DNA from: Primorskyibacter aestuariivivens
GTDB lineage: Bacteria > Pseudomonadota > Alphaproteobacteria > Rhodobacterales > Rhodobacteraceae
DNA: 64,000 nucleotides
NCBI RefSeq assembly: GCF_028023675.1
Contig: NZ_JAQIOZ010000004.1
Location: 62,001 to 126,000 of the forward strand
Direction: 5' to 3'
Positions 26,645-35,309 of the stretch are shown here, in pieces. A program made the translations under genes and the position numbers. The notes beneath the pieces were generated by a model, which was not told the DNA's origin, searched no databases, and saw nothing but the letters and a program-made list of their open reading frames with translations. Every line of letters starts with the position of its first letter. Position 1 is the stretch's first letter.

Positions 26645-27678
26645 TGCACGGATTCCGGCAACAGCGCATAGGCCCGTTGAATCGGCATCAGCACCAGCAA
26701 ACGGCCCGGATCGCGTAATTTGCCCGCGGCCTGGCCAGCGGCATCACCGGTGCCAAAGAAAATATCAGCGCGCTGCGCGCCTTTGATCGCACTGCCCGTA
26801 TCCTGCGCGATCATCAGGCGGTTCATCGGCTCTGCCCCGTCCTTTTCGATCCAGACCGGAGAACCCAGCCTGACAATACCGGGATCAACAGCAATCGACC
26901 GAAGATCGGTGATCGAGCGGTTCATCGCACCCAATGGTCCTTTTTCCGCAGGCACATGCGTCACTTCGCGGAAAAACACATAGGACGGGTTGTGATAGAG
27001 CAGCTCTTCGCCCGCCAGCGGGTTGCGCCGCACCCAGTTCTTTATGACCTGAGCGGAGACCTGATGCGGCTGGTAGATTCCGCGCCGCACCAGTTCCCGG
27101 CCCAATGATTTATATTCGTGACCGTTCTTGCCGCCATAACCCACGCGGATCATCGACCCGTCCGGCAATCGGATACGCCCCGATCCCTGAACCTGCAGGA
27201 AAAACAACTCAACCGGATCATCGACCCAGGCAATCTCAAGCCCACGACCATCCATGACCCCCGAGGTCAGAATATCACGCCGGGTCAGCCAGGGCCGGTT
27301 GGCGCGCGCTTCGCGGGGGAGGCGATAGACCGGGTATTTGTAACGGCTGGAGGGGTAGCGGCTGCCATCCAGTTCAGGTTCGAAATAGCCGGTGAACAGT
27401 GCTGGTTTTCCGTCCTCGATCAGAACCGGTCGGAACATCAGCTCAAAGAACGCCTTGCCATCGGACATGTCATTGGCCATCGCGCAGAGCGATTTCCAAT
27501 CAACCCCGTCGATATCCATGCAGGTATTGCGAAACACCGACAGCGCAGCATCGTGATCGTCGGTTTCCCATCCATCGAGCTGATCGAAAGACAGGATCTT
27601 ATAGGTCAGCTCGGTCTCCGCCGCCGCCGCGCTCATCGTCAGCCAAAGCGCGGCGAAGATTGAGAAAAACCGACCCAT
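26641..27678 (-). CDS. mltA: membrane-bound lytic murein transglycosylase A
   Basis: MltA cuts peptidoglycan glycan strands. The 345-residue product has a signal peptide (MGRFFSIFAALWLTMSAAAA), the family motif GYFEPELDGSR, the LQVQGSGRIRLPDG core and the C-terminal 3D domain DTGSAIKGAQRADIFFGTGDAAG with the catalytic Asp residues. There is no lipobox, unlike E. coli MltA, so it is probably a periplasmic or otherwise attached form. It lies 9 bases after the Tim44-like gene and overlaps the Smr gene downstream. Confidence 0.95.
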   Translation of the reverse strand: MGRFFSIFAALWLTMSAAAAETELTYKILSFDQLDGWETDDHDAALSVFRNTCMDIDGVDWKSLCAMANDMSDGKAFFELMFRPVLIEDGKPALFTGYFEPELDGSRYPSSRYKYPVYRLPREARANRPWLTRRDILTSGVMDGRGLEIAWVDDPVELFFLQVQGSGRIRLPDGSMIRVGYGGKNGHEYKSLGRELVRRGIYQPHQVSAQVIKNWVRRNPLAGEELLYHNPSYVFFREVTHVPAEKGPLGAMNRSITDLRSIAVDPGIVRLGSPVWIEKDGAEPMNRLMIAQDTGSAIKGAQRADIFFGTGDAAGQAAGKLRDPGRLLVLMPIQRAYALLPESVQ

Positions 27679-27687
27679 CGCACCGGC

Positions 27688-28347
27688 TCACTCATCCGTT
27701 GCAACCAGCTTCCAGTTGGGATCGTCTGTTCCCATCGGCCGGGCAAAGGTCCAGACGTCTTTCTGTTTCTTGACCTGTGTCGGGCTGCCTTCGATGATTT
27801 CACCGGAGCGGTCGCGCACCACCTGGGTCAGTTCACCAATGAATTTCATGGTGATCTCTGCCTGTCCGGTCGTCTCGTCGAACCTTGCGTTCTGCAATGT
27901 CAGTTCGCGGATACCAACAAAATCCGCCTCGATGGTCAGTCCCTGTTCCTCGCGGGCTTCGATCACCTCGGCAAAGGTTTCATAGACATCGTCAGCCAGG
28001 AACGGTTTGATTTCGGACAGCTCGCCACCCTCAAACGCCATGAGGATCATCTCATAGGCACCGCGGGCACCCTGCATGAAATCACCAACGCGAAAGCTTG
28101 GTTCGGTGCGCTTCATCTCCGCCAATGCTGCGGCGGCATCACTGCCTTCGTCCACGTAATCGGTAATGTCGTGATCCGGGCCGCCATCAATCACTTCGAA
28201 GTCACGGCGCGTATCTGTAACCGGTCCGTTGCGCGACGCGGGCGGCTTTTCAAAGCCATCCCGGGTGCCAAGAACGGACTTCAGCCGCAAGATCAGGAAA
28301 ACGGCGATCCCGGCAAGGACCAGCAGCTGAAGAAGGGGCGAATTCAT
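27688..28347 (-). CDS. Tim44/TimA-like domain protein
   Basis: The 219-residue product has an N-terminal membrane helix (LLQLLVLAGIAVFLILRL) and a C-terminal Tim44-like domain (SFRVGDFMQGARGAYEMILMAFEGGELSEIKPFLADDVYETFAEV). Bacterial Tim44-like proteins of alphaproteobacteria are inner-membrane proteins related to the mitochondrial import motor subunit; their bacterial role is not settled. The ATG at 28347 places the helix at the start. The promoter region is shared with divergent fxsA (104 bases). Confidence 0.9.
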   Translation of the reverse strand: MNSPLLQLLVLAGIAVFLILRLKSVLGTRDGFEKPPASRNGPVTDTRRDFEVIDGGPDHDITDYVDEGSDAAAALAEMKRTEPSFRVGDFMQGARGAYEMILMAFEGGELSEIKPFLADDVYETFAEVIEAREEQGLTIEADFVGIRELTLQNARFDETTGQAEITMKFIGELTQVVRDRSGEIIEGSPTQVKKQKDVWTFARPMGTDDPNWKLVATDE

Positions 28348-28451
28348 CTCAACCTCATATGTCGCATTTTGAAAGCGGCTTTCGTTGCACTTATGTAAGG
28401 TCGATGTGGGGTCAAGTCCACAGCACAACCATTCTGGCCGGGATTAAACAC

Positions 28452-28934
28452 ATGTATCTGCTTATCGCCTTCATTCTCGTTCCGCTGATCGAGATTGCCC
28501 TGTTCATCCAGGTTGGGGGCGCAATAGGTCTGTGGCCGACGCTGGCGATTGTCATTCTGACCGCCATTGCCGGGACATGGCTTGTCCGGCAACAGGGTTT
28601 GCAGGCAATCCAGAACCTTCAGAAATCCTTTTCCGAATTGCAGGACCCGACCCGGCCACTGGCCGATGGCGCGATGATCCTGATTTCAGGCGCGCTGTTG
28701 CTTACACCCGGGTTTTTCACAGATGCCGTTGGCTTTGCTCTGCTCATGCCTCCGGTGCGCAAAGTCATTTATGAGTATCTGCGCAAACGGGTGAAAGTGC
28801 ATCGTTTCGAGATGGGGCAGGGGCCACAACACCCGCGCCGCCACCCCGATGACGACGTGATCGACGGCGACTATTCCGACGTGACACCGGAAGACCGCAA
28901 AGATCTGCCGCCATCGGGATGGACACGCCATTGA
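28452..28934 (+). CDS. fxsA: FxsA family membrane protein
   Basis: The 160-residue product starts with MYLLIAFILVPLIEIALFIQVG and continues with GLWPTLAIVILTAIAGTWLVRQQG and a further membrane segment LLLTPGFFTDAVGFALLMPPVR, the FxsA signature. E. coli FxsA suppresses F-plasmid exclusion of T7. Its normal cell role is unknown. It precedes secB by 55 bases on the same strand, and both lie near the replication origin in alphaproteobacteria such as Caulobacter. Confidence 0.92.
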   Translation: MYLLIAFILVPLIEIALFIQVGGAIGLWPTLAIVILTAIAGTWLVRQQGLQAIQNLQKSFSELQDPTRPLADGAMILISGALLLTPGFFTDAVGFALLMPPVRKVIYEYLRKRVKVHRFEMGQGPQHPRRHPDDDVIDGDYSDVTPEDRKDLPPSGWTRH

Positions 28935-28989
28935 GGCTTGTTCTTTGGGCTGGTAATGATCCGGCAAAGATTTTTGCTTGGAGAGAATA

Positions 28990-29499
28990 ATGGCAGAGAA
29001 CGAAAACGGCGCGGCCGAAGCGGCCCAACCGCAAGCCCCGAAAATGAACGTGCTGGCGCAGTTTGTGCGCGACATGTCCTTTGAAAACATCCTGGCCCAG
29101 AAAGGCGCCAGCGGCGAAGCCCAGCCCGACGTTCAGGTGCAGGTGAATATCGACGCCAAGAAACGGTCGACCGAACATCAATATGACGTGCTTCTCAAGC
29201 TCAAGGTCACGTCGAAATCCAAGACAACGGAAGACGTGTTCTTTATCCTGGAATTGGAATATGCCGGTATTTTCCACATCGAAAATATCCCCGATGAACA
29301 GCTGCACCCCTTCCTGATGATCGAATGCCCGCGCATGATCTTCCCCTTCGCGCGCCGCATTGTCAGCGACGTCACCCGCGACGGTGGCTTCCCGCCGGTC
29401 AATCTCGATATGATTGATTTCGTTGCGCTTTACCGCAATGAGCTGATGCGCCGTCAGGCCGCAGCCCAAGCCGAAGCGCCCGAAACACCCAACGCCTGA
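28990..29499 (+). CDS. secB: protein-export chaperone SecB
   Basis: SecB is the homotetrameric cytoplasmic chaperone that keeps preproteins unfolded and hands them to SecA. The 169-residue product has MNVLAQFVRDMSFENI near the start and the strongly conserved CPRMIFPFARRIVSDVTRDGGFPPVNLDMIDF block at the C-terminal side, after an Ala/Glu-rich 20-residue head. The ATG at 28990 follows GGAGAG. It converges on dnaQ with two bases between stop codons. Confidence 0.97.
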   Translation: MAENENGAAEAAQPQAPKMNVLAQFVRDMSFENILAQKGASGEAQPDVQVQVNIDAKKRSTEHQYDVLLKLKVTSKSKTTEDVFFILELEYAGIFHIENIPDEQLHPFLMIECPRMIFPFARRIVSDVTRDGGFPPVNLDMIDFVALYRNELMRRQAAAQAEAPETPNA

Positions 29500-29501
29500 T
29501 T

Positions 29502-30188
29502 TCAGGTTTTCGACCAGAGCGCGGCGTCACCCATCGCCGCCACGAAATCCTCATGCGCTTTGATTTCCGCCTCGGTCAGCCGGGGCGGTAATTTTTTGGG
29601 CCGGGGTTCTGGTTTCCACGTCTCGCCCGATCTGGACGGGCCCGAATTCCGCGATGTGGCCAGAACCAGACCGGGCTGACGTCCACCGATCAGCTCAAGA
29701 TAGACCTCGGCCAGAATTTCACTGTCGAGCAGCGCGCCGTGCAGGGTCCGCGCGGAATTGTCGATGTTGAACCGGCGGCAAAGCGCATCAAGCGTCGCCG
29801 GAGAACCCGGAAATTTCTGCCGCGCCATGGCCAGTGTATCCACCGCCTGTTCCCAAGGCAGGCGGGGCAGGTTCATCCAGGACAGCTCCGCGTTGAGAAA
29901 TTTCATATCAAAGGCGGCATTGTGGATCACCAGCTTGGCATCGCCAACGAAATCCAGAAAAGCCTGACCGATCTTGGCGAAAACCGGTTTGTCGGACAGG
30001 AATTCATCGCCCAACCCGTGCACCTCGAACGCTTCCTGCGGCATGGAGCGTTCGGGGTTGATATATTGGTGATAGGTGTTGCCGGTGGGCATATGGTTGT
30101 ACAGCTCGACGGCCCCGATCTCGACAATCCGGTCGCCTTGCTCGGGGTCGAACCCGGTGGTTTCGGTATCAAGAACGATTTCACGCAT
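29502..30188 (-). CDS. dnaQ: DNA polymerase III epsilon subunit (3'-5' proofreading exonuclease)
   Basis: The 228-residue product carries the DnaQ exonuclease motifs: Exo [10 protein letters not shown] (Asp7, Glu9), Exo [13 protein letters not shown], and Exo III-epsilon [16 protein letters not shown]-terminal tail of about 50 residues follows with the clamp- or polymerase-binding region. The ATG at 30188 starts the standard [12 protein letters not shown]; a longer in-frame start exists at 30200. It overlaps the coaE stop by eight bases, so translation is coupled. Confidence 0.97.
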   Translation of the reverse strand: MREIVLDTETTGFDPEQGDRIVEIGAVELYNHMPTGNTYHQYINPERSMPQEAFEVHGLGDEFLSDKPVFAKIGQAFLDFVGDAKLVIHNAAFDMKFLNAELSWMNLPRLPWEQAVDTLAMARQKFPGSPATLDALCRRFNIDNSARTLHGALLDSEILAEVYLELIGGRQPGLVLATSRNSGPSRSGETWKPEPRPKKLPPRLTEAEIKAHEDFVAAMGDAALWSKT

Positions 30189-30774
30189 CTGCCAGCCCAT
30201 CCCGAATTGTCGTCACGATAGTCTCAACCTGTTGCCGCGCATGTTCAAGCGTGTCCGTTTCGATCACGAAATCCGCCCGCTTGCGCTTTTCTGCATCCCG
30301 CATCTGCCGCGACAATATCAGGTTGAAATCATCTTCGCTCATGGTGCCGCGCTCCAGCACACGCGCTTTCTGAATATCCGGAGCAACCGAGACCACGGCC
30401 ACAGCATCCATCTCGGCCTCGGCACCTGTTTCAAACAGCAATGGAATGTCCAGCACCGCGATATCCGCCTTGGTGTCGCGCAGGAACTGTTCCCGATCCG
30501 CCCGGACAATCGGGTGCACCACGGCTTCGATACGGGACAACAACTCCGCATCGGAGCGGATCGCATTGCGCAATACATCCCGATCCAGACGATCACCGCG
30601 CAAGGCTTCCGGCACCATGGCACCAATCGGCGCAATCGCGGGACCACCCGGCGCATAGGCGCGGTGTACGGCGGCATCCGCATCCCAAAGCGCACAGCCG
30701 AGATCCGTAAACATCTGCGCCGTGGTGGATTTCCCCATGCCGATGGACCCGGTCAGGCCAAGACGAAAGGTCAT
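30181..30774 (-). CDS. coaE: dephospho-CoA kinase
   Basis: CoaE phosphorylates dephospho-CoA in the last step of coenzyme A synthesis. The 197-residue product has the P-loop [12 protein letters not shown] (residues 6-17), [10 protein letters not shown] with the substrate-binding Asp residues, and [13 protein letters not shown]. The stop overlaps the dnaQ start region, and the start overlaps the aroE stop as ATGA, so aroE-coaE-dnaQ is one tight unit. Confidence 0.97.
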   Translation of the reverse strand: MTFRLGLTGSIGMGKSTTAQMFTDLGCALWDADAAVHRAYAPGGPAIAPIGAMVPEALRGDRLDRDVLRNAIRSDAELLSRIEAVVHPIVRADREQFLRDTKADIAVLDIPLLFETGAEAEMDAVAVVSVAPDIQKARVLERGTMSEDDFNLILSRQMRDAEKRKRADFVIETDTLEHARQQVETIVTTIRDGLADA

Positions 30775-31601
30775 GTCAGCATGGCGTCGCGCAGCGCATC
30801 ATCGACCTCGGGCCGCCGACCGAACCAGCGCTCAAACCCCGGCACCGCCTGATGCAGCAGCATGCCCAGCCCATCCACCGTCCGGCAGCCCGCTTCACGT
30901 GCAACGCGGAGAAGATTGGTTTCCAGCGGGGTATAGACCAAATCCGTGACCAAAGTGTTTTTCTGCAATCCATCCAGGGGGATGCGCATTTCCGGCTGTC
31001 CCACCATGCCCAGCGACGTGGTGTTGACCACAAGCGCGGCGTCCTCAATCGCATTGCCCACCTGAACCCAATCGACCACCTGAACCCGCTTGCCGAAATC
31101 TTCCTGCAACTGCTCGGCCTTGATCCGGGTGCGGTTGGACAAAAGGATTTGCGGAACACCCGCCTCCAGAAGCGAGGTGATCACAGCGCGACACGCCCCC
31201 CCGGCTCCGAGTACCAAGGCAGGACCGGCCCCCGCATCCCAGCCCGGCGCGCCCTGCCGCAGGTTTTCAATGAACCCGTACCCATCCGTATTATCGGCCA
31301 TGATCTTGCCATCAGCGCGAAAGATCAGCGTGTTGGCCGCACCGATGATCGTTGCCCGGTCGGTGATCTGGTCCGCAATTTCGAACACTGCCACCTTGTG
31401 CGGGATCGTCACATTCGCCCCGACAAATCCCATACGCGGCATCATGCGCAAAACGTCTTCCAAATCGCCGGAGGAGACCTCGATCGGGATGTAATGTCCC
31501 GGAAGCCCATAGCGGCGCAGCCAGTGACCATGCAGGCGTGGCGATTTGGAATGATGGATCGGCTGGCCCAGCACCGCCGCCAGAGGAATCCTGTCCGTCA
31601 T
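30771..31601 (-). CDS. aroE: shikimate dehydrogenase
   Basis: AroE reduces 3-dehydroshikimate with NADPH in aromatic amino acid synthesis. The 276-residue product has [14 protein letters not shown] for substrate binding, [11 protein letters not shown] with the catalytic Lys, NTDGYGF with the catalytic Asp, and the NADP-binding [10 protein letters not shown] with NRTRIKA. Both ends overlap neighbours by four bases. Confidence 0.97.
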   Translation of the reverse strand: MTDRIPLAAVLGQPIHHSKSPRLHGHWLRRYGLPGHYIPIEVSSGDLEDVLRMMPRMGFVGANVTIPHKVAVFEIADQITDRATIIGAANTLIFRADGKIMADNTDGYGFIENLRQGAPGWDAGAGPALVLGAGGACRAVITSLLEAGVPQILLSNRTRIKAEQLQEDFGKRVQVVDWVQVGNAIEDAALVVNTTSLGMVGQPEMRIPLDGLQKNTLVTDLVYTPLETNLLRVAREAGCRTVDGLGMLLHQAVPGFERWFGRRPEVDDALRDAMLT

Positions 31602-32197
31602 GTCGAAATCACCCCCTTGGTCACAAACCAGTTCAACAGTGGCAGCAATGGCAAACCCAGCACATTGAAATAATCGCCATTCACCGACAGAAACAAGCGG
31701 CTGCCTTCTTCTTCCAGCTTGTAGGCCCCAACGCTGTGTGAAATCGACGGCCAGTTCCGGTCTACATACGCCTCGATGAATCCATCGCTGAGCTTGCGCA
31801 TCTGCAGGGTCACGACACCCACATGCCGCCAGACCGGTTCGCCGTTTTCATAGGCCACACAAGCCGACAAAAGCTTGTGCCGCTGGTTGCTCAGATCGCG
31901 AAGCTGCTGCGCGGCCTCTTCTTTGGTGGCAGGTTTTGACAAAAGCCGACCGTTGAAATCCAGCACCTGATCGCAGCCCAGCACCAACGCATCCGGCGCT
32001 TTCATCGCCACCTTGCGCGCCTTCATTTCGGCCAGCGCATCGGCAATATCCCGCGGCGGCGAATCATCGGCCAGCATACCGGCCTTGATTGCCTCTTCAT
32101 CGACGCGGGCGGGCTGAATCTCGATCTCAAGCCCGGCATTGCGCAAGAGCTTGGCGCGAATATCTGACCCAGACGCCAGGATGATGCGATTTTTCAT
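31598..32197 (-). CDS. maf: Maf-family nucleoside triphosphate pyrophosphatase
   Basis: Maf proteins are house-cleaning NTP pyrophosphatases (dTTP, UTP or 7-methyl-GTP) associated with cell division. The 199-residue product starts with [23 protein letters not shown] and has [18 protein letters not shown] and a Lys/Glu-containing C-terminal region. The ATG at 32197 is the family start. Its start codon lies inside the first copy of a 17-bp repeat bordering the putative oriC. Stop overlaps the aroE start as ATGA. The dTTP versus m7GTP class was not resolved. Confidence 0.95.
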   Translation of the reverse strand: MKNRIILASGSDIRAKLLRNAGLEIEIQPARVDEEAIKAGMLADDSPPRDIADALAEMKARKVAMKAPDALVLGCDQVLDFNGRLLSKPATKEEAAQQLRDLSNQRHKLLSACVAYENGEPVWRHVGVVTLQMRKLSDGFIEAYVDRNWPSISHSVGAYKLEEEGSRLFLSVNGDYFNVLGLPLLPLLNWFVTKGVIST

Positions 32198-32210
32198 GTG
32201 GATGAAACCG
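32194..32210 (+). repeat. 17-bp direct repeat, copy 1, at the maf end of the origin region
   Basis: TCATGTGGATGAAACCG occurs here and again at 32341-32357, 147 bases apart, with differing bases on both sides. Each copy contains TGTGGATGA, which on the minus strand is TCATCCACA, one base from the DnaA box TTATCCACA. This copy overlaps the maf start codon. Confidence 0.8.
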
Positions 32211-32735
32211 TGGAAGAGTCCTTGAATGACCCGAGGAATACATGGGTGTCTTTCACAGGTCGAGAACAAGTCAACGGGTATCAAGCAGGTTTCACAAATT
32301 CCCAGGGCCAATCCCCACATGGGCACAAGGACAAGTCAGGTCATGTGGATGAAACCGGTTGTTACGCAACAATCCAACGGGTTTTCCACAGAGAATGCTA
32401 CCGCGAAAAATCCATTAAGATATTGTAAATAAATGATTTACTAAGGGACTTTCCGTGTTTTCCAAGTCGCGCTTTGAAAGCGTATCCCAAAGTGTATGAC
32501 CGCCCGCATAACTCGATAATCCACAGAATATCTTGGCCCTACACTCATCATCATCTTTTTTCTTTAATATTTATTATTCTTGTTTGATCTCCCCTCTGTC
32601 CCGAACCAGGGCCTGGTCATTGACTCTGAATACACAAATCTCTACCTAGCATTCTGCATACCGTCCGGTGTGATGTTTCCCATACTCAAAGAGCAGATCT
32701 GACAGACAGGCATGTCGTCAGTTGCAGGTATTCCC
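32198..32735. other. putative chromosomal replication origin (oriC) between maf and rho
   Basis: This 538-base gap has no convincing gene. Nonamers matching TT(A/T)TNCACA at 8 or 9 positions occur at 32197-32205 (minus), 32249-32257 (plus), 32344-32352 (minus), 32382-32390 (plus, full match TTTTCCACA), 32424-32432 (minus) and 32517-32525 (plus). An AT-rich tract at about 32545-32588 could be the unwinding element. TTAA-N7-TAAA at 32415-32429 resembles a CtrA site, and GANTC occurs at 32216 and 32622. Genes on both sides run away from the gap. In Caulobacter oriC lies in the corresponding gene neighbourhood (maf-aroE-coaE-dnaQ on one side, rho-mnmE-mnmG-rsmG-parAB on the other). Assignment is inference. 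Confidence 0.65.
32341..32357 (+). repeat. 17-bp direct repeat, copy 2, within the origin region
   Basis: Second exact copy of TCATGTGGATGAAACCG (first at 32194-32210). It again carries the DnaA-box-like nonamer TGTGGATGA at 32344-32352. It lies 29 bases before the best DnaA box, TTTTCCACA at 32382-32390. Confidence 0.8.
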
Positions 32736-34007
32736 ATGACACAAGAACGACTGAACCTTGCCGACCTCAAGGCCCAGAGCCCCAAAGACCTTTTGGCGAT
32801 GGCCGAAGAGCTTGAGATCGAAAACGCCTCGACCATGCGCAAGGGCGAGATCATGTTCCAGATCCTGCGCGAACGCGCGGATGAAGGCTGGGAAGTGTCC
32901 GGCGATGGCGTTCTTGAAGTGCTGCAGGACGGGTTTGGTTTCCTCCGTTCTCCCGAAGCGAACTATCTGCCAGGTCCGGATGACATCTATGTTTCGCCGA
33001 ACATGATCCGCAAATTCTCGCTCAGGACCGGGGACACGGTCGAAGGTGAAATCAAGGCACCGGATGACAATGAGCGCTATTTCTGCCTGACTTCGGTGGC
33101 CAAGATCAATTTCGAAGATCCCGAACGCGCACGCCACAAAATCGCCTTTGACAACCTGACGCCGCTTTACCCCGATGAACGGCTCAAGATGGAGATCGAG
33201 GATCCGACGATCAAGGATCGCTCTGCCCGGATCATCGACCTTGTCGCGCCAATCGGTAAAGGTCAGCGGTCTCTGATCGTGGCCCCGCCGCGGACTGGTA
33301 AGACGGTGCTGCTGCAAAACATCGCTGCAAGCATCGAACGCAACCACCCGGAATGCTACCTGATCGTGCTGCTGATCGACGAACGTCCCGAAGAGGTGAC
33401 GGATATGCAGCGGTCCGTAAAGGGCGAGGTTATTTCCTCGACCTTTGACGAACCAGCAACGCGCCACGTGGCGGTATCTGAAATGGTCATCGAAAAGGCC
33501 AAGCGACTGGTCGAGCACAAGCGTGATGTCGTCATCCTGCTCGATTCGATCACGCGTCTTGGCCGCGCGTTCAACACCGTCGTGCCGTCCTCGGGCAAGG
33601 TCCTGACCGGTGGTGTGGATGCCAACGCCCTGCAACGCCCCAAGCGGTTCTTTGGTGCTGCGCGGAACATCGAAGAAGGTGGTTCGTTGACCATAATCTC
33701 GACGGCGCTGATCGACACTGGCAGCCGCATGGATGAAGTGATCTTTGAAGAATTCAAAGGCACCGGCAACTCCGAGATTGTCCTGGATCGCAAGATCGCG
33801 GACAAACGCGTGTTCCCGGCCATCGACATTCTGAAATCCGGTACGCGGAAAGAGGATTTGCTGATCGACAAGGTGGATCTTCAGAAAACCTTTGTGCTTC
33901 GCCGTATCCTCAATCCGATGGGCACCACGGACGCGGTGGAATTCCTGCTGTCGAAACTCAAGCAGACCAAGACCAACAGCGAATTCTTCGATTCGATGAA
34001 CACCTGA
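32736..34007 (+). CDS. rho: transcription termination factor Rho
   Basis: Rho is the hexameric RNA helicase that ends transcription. The 423-residue product has the N-terminal RNA-binding region ([36 protein letters not shown]), the cold-shock-like primary site ([17 protein letters not shown]), the RNP-like segment, Walker A APPRTGKT and Walker [26 protein letters not shown] chose the ATG at 32736 because [11 protein letters not shown] is the usual start in related bacteria and no strong ribosome site favours the ATG at 32712, eight codons earlier; both are possible. It is the first gene to the right of the putative origin and is followed 13 bases later by mnmE. Confidence 0.97.
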   Translation: MTQERLNLADLKAQSPKDLLAMAEELEIENASTMRKGEIMFQILRERADEGWEVSGDGVLEVLQDGFGFLRSPEANYLPGPDDIYVSPNMIRKFSLRTGDTVEGEIKAPDDNERYFCLTSVAKINFEDPERARHKIAFDNLTPLYPDERLKMEIEDPTIKDRSARIIDLVAPIGKGQRSLIVAPPRTGKTVLLQNIAASIERNHPECYLIVLLIDERPEEVTDMQRSVKGEVISSTFDEPATRHVAVSEMVIEKAKRLVEHKRDVVILLDSITRLGRAFNTVVPSSGKVLTGGVDANALQRPKRFFGAARNIEEGGSLTIISTALIDTGSRMDEVIFEEFKGTGNSEIVLDRKIADKRVFPAIDILKSGTRKEDLLIDKVDLQKTFVLRRILNPMGTTDAVEFLLSKLKQTKTNSEFFDSMNT

Positions 34008-34020
34008 TACGGGGGCCATC

Positions 34021-35307
34021 ATGGACACGATCTTTGCCCTGGCTTCGGCCCAGGGAAAGGCCGGTGTATCTGTCATTCGCATTTCTGGCCCGCAGGCATT
34101 TGCCGCGGGCCAGTCGCTTTGTGGCGACCTTCCGGATGCACGTCAGACAGCCGTTCGGATATTGAAGGATCGCGATGGCGAGGTGATTGATCAGGCGCTG
34201 GTGCTGGTCTTTGAAAAGGGCAAAAGCTTTACCGGTGAACCGGTGGTCGAGTTTCAGACCCATGGCAGCCCTGCGGTCATTCGGCGTGTGCTGGCTGCGC
34301 TTGGTCAGCTACCTGATTGCCGGATGTCGGAGGCGGGGGAATTCACCCGGCGTGCCTTTGACAACGGATGCCTTGACCTGGCACAGGCCGAAGGGCTTGC
34401 CGATTTGATCGACGCCGAAACCGAGGCGCAGCGCCAACAGGCCATGCGCTCGCTGTCCGGAGAGTTCGGCGATCTCGTCGCGGTCTGGCGGGAAAGGCTC
34501 GTGCGTGCGGCGGCCTTGCTCGAAGCCTCGATTGATTTCGCTGACGAAGAGGTTCCGGTTGATGTCACGCCCGAGGTGACCGAACTGCTCGATCTGGTTG
34601 AGGCGGACATACGCAAACAGATCGACGGTATCTCGATATCGGAACGTATTCGCGATGGGTTCGAGGTAGCAATTGTCGGGCGGCCCAATGTTGGCAAATC
34701 GACCTTGCTGAATGCATTGGCAGGGCGGGACGCGGCCATCACCTCGGATATCGCCGGCACAACCCGGGATGTGATCGAAGTGCGCATGGAACTTGCCGGT
34801 TTGCCGGTCACGCTGCTGGACACGGCGGGTTTGCGCGAAACCGAAGACCAGATCGAGGCTTTGGGTGTTGCGCGGGCCAGGGACCGGGCCGAGGCGGCGG
34901 ATTTGCGGGTATTTCTGGTGGAGCCTGGTGCCGATCCTGAGATTGAACCGCGCAAAACCGATATTGTAGCGGTCACGAAGGCCGATCTAAATCCGGTAGA
35001 ACATTTTTCTATTTCTCCCAAATATGGACAAGGGATCGACATATTGGTTGAGAAGATTGGCGATGTTTTGTCCCAGAAGGCGCAACGCGCAGGTGTGGCA
35101 ACACGGGAACGTCATCGAATGGCGATGAATGCATCTTTGTCCCACTTGGCGACGTCGCGTGTTTGGGTACAGGACGGGCAGGGTGGCTATGATATAGCAG
35201 CCGAAGAGCTTCGGCTTGCGATTCGATCATTGAACTCGCTGGTTGGCGAAGTAGATGTCGAGGAGCTTCTGGGCGAGATATTCTCGCGATTCTGCGTCGG
35301 AAAGTAG
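34021..35307 (+). CDS. mnmE: tRNA uridine-5-carboxymethylaminomethyl synthesis GTPase MnmE
   Basis: MnmE with MnmG modifies wobble U34 in tRNA. The 428-residue product starts [22 protein letters not shown] (tetrahydrofolate-binding N-terminal domain), has the G domain with GRPNVGKST, a DTAG switch motif ([12 protein letters not shown]) and TKAD, and ends FCVGK, the conserved C-terminal CxGK motif with the catalytic Cys. The stop is two bases before the mnmG start, so the two partners are co-translated. Confidence 0.97.
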   Translation: MDTIFALASAQGKAGVSVIRISGPQAFAAGQSLCGDLPDARQTAVRILKDRDGEVIDQALVLVFEKGKSFTGEPVVEFQTHGSPAVIRRVLAALGQLPDCRMSEAGEFTRRAFDNGCLDLAQAEGLADLIDAETEAQRQQAMRSLSGEFGDLVAVWRERLVRAAALLEASIDFADEEVPVDVTPEVTELLDLVEADIRKQIDGISISERIRDGFEVAIVGRPNVGKSTLLNALAGRDAAITSDIAGTTRDVIEVRMELAGLPVTLLDTAGLRETEDQIEALGVARARDRAEAADLRVFLVEPGADPEIEPRKTDIVAVTKADLNPVEHFSISPKYGQGIDILVEKIGDVLSQKAQRAGVATRERHRMAMNASLSHLATSRVWVQDGQGGYDIAAEELRLAIRSLNSLVGEVDVEELLGEIFSRFCVGK

Positions 35308-35309
35308 GG

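Noticed and set aside
32198-32428. Open frame of 76 codons in the origin gap, plus strand
   Set aside because: Its sequence is low in typical codon pattern, has no ribosome site, and lies over DnaA-box-like sites. Not a convincing gene.
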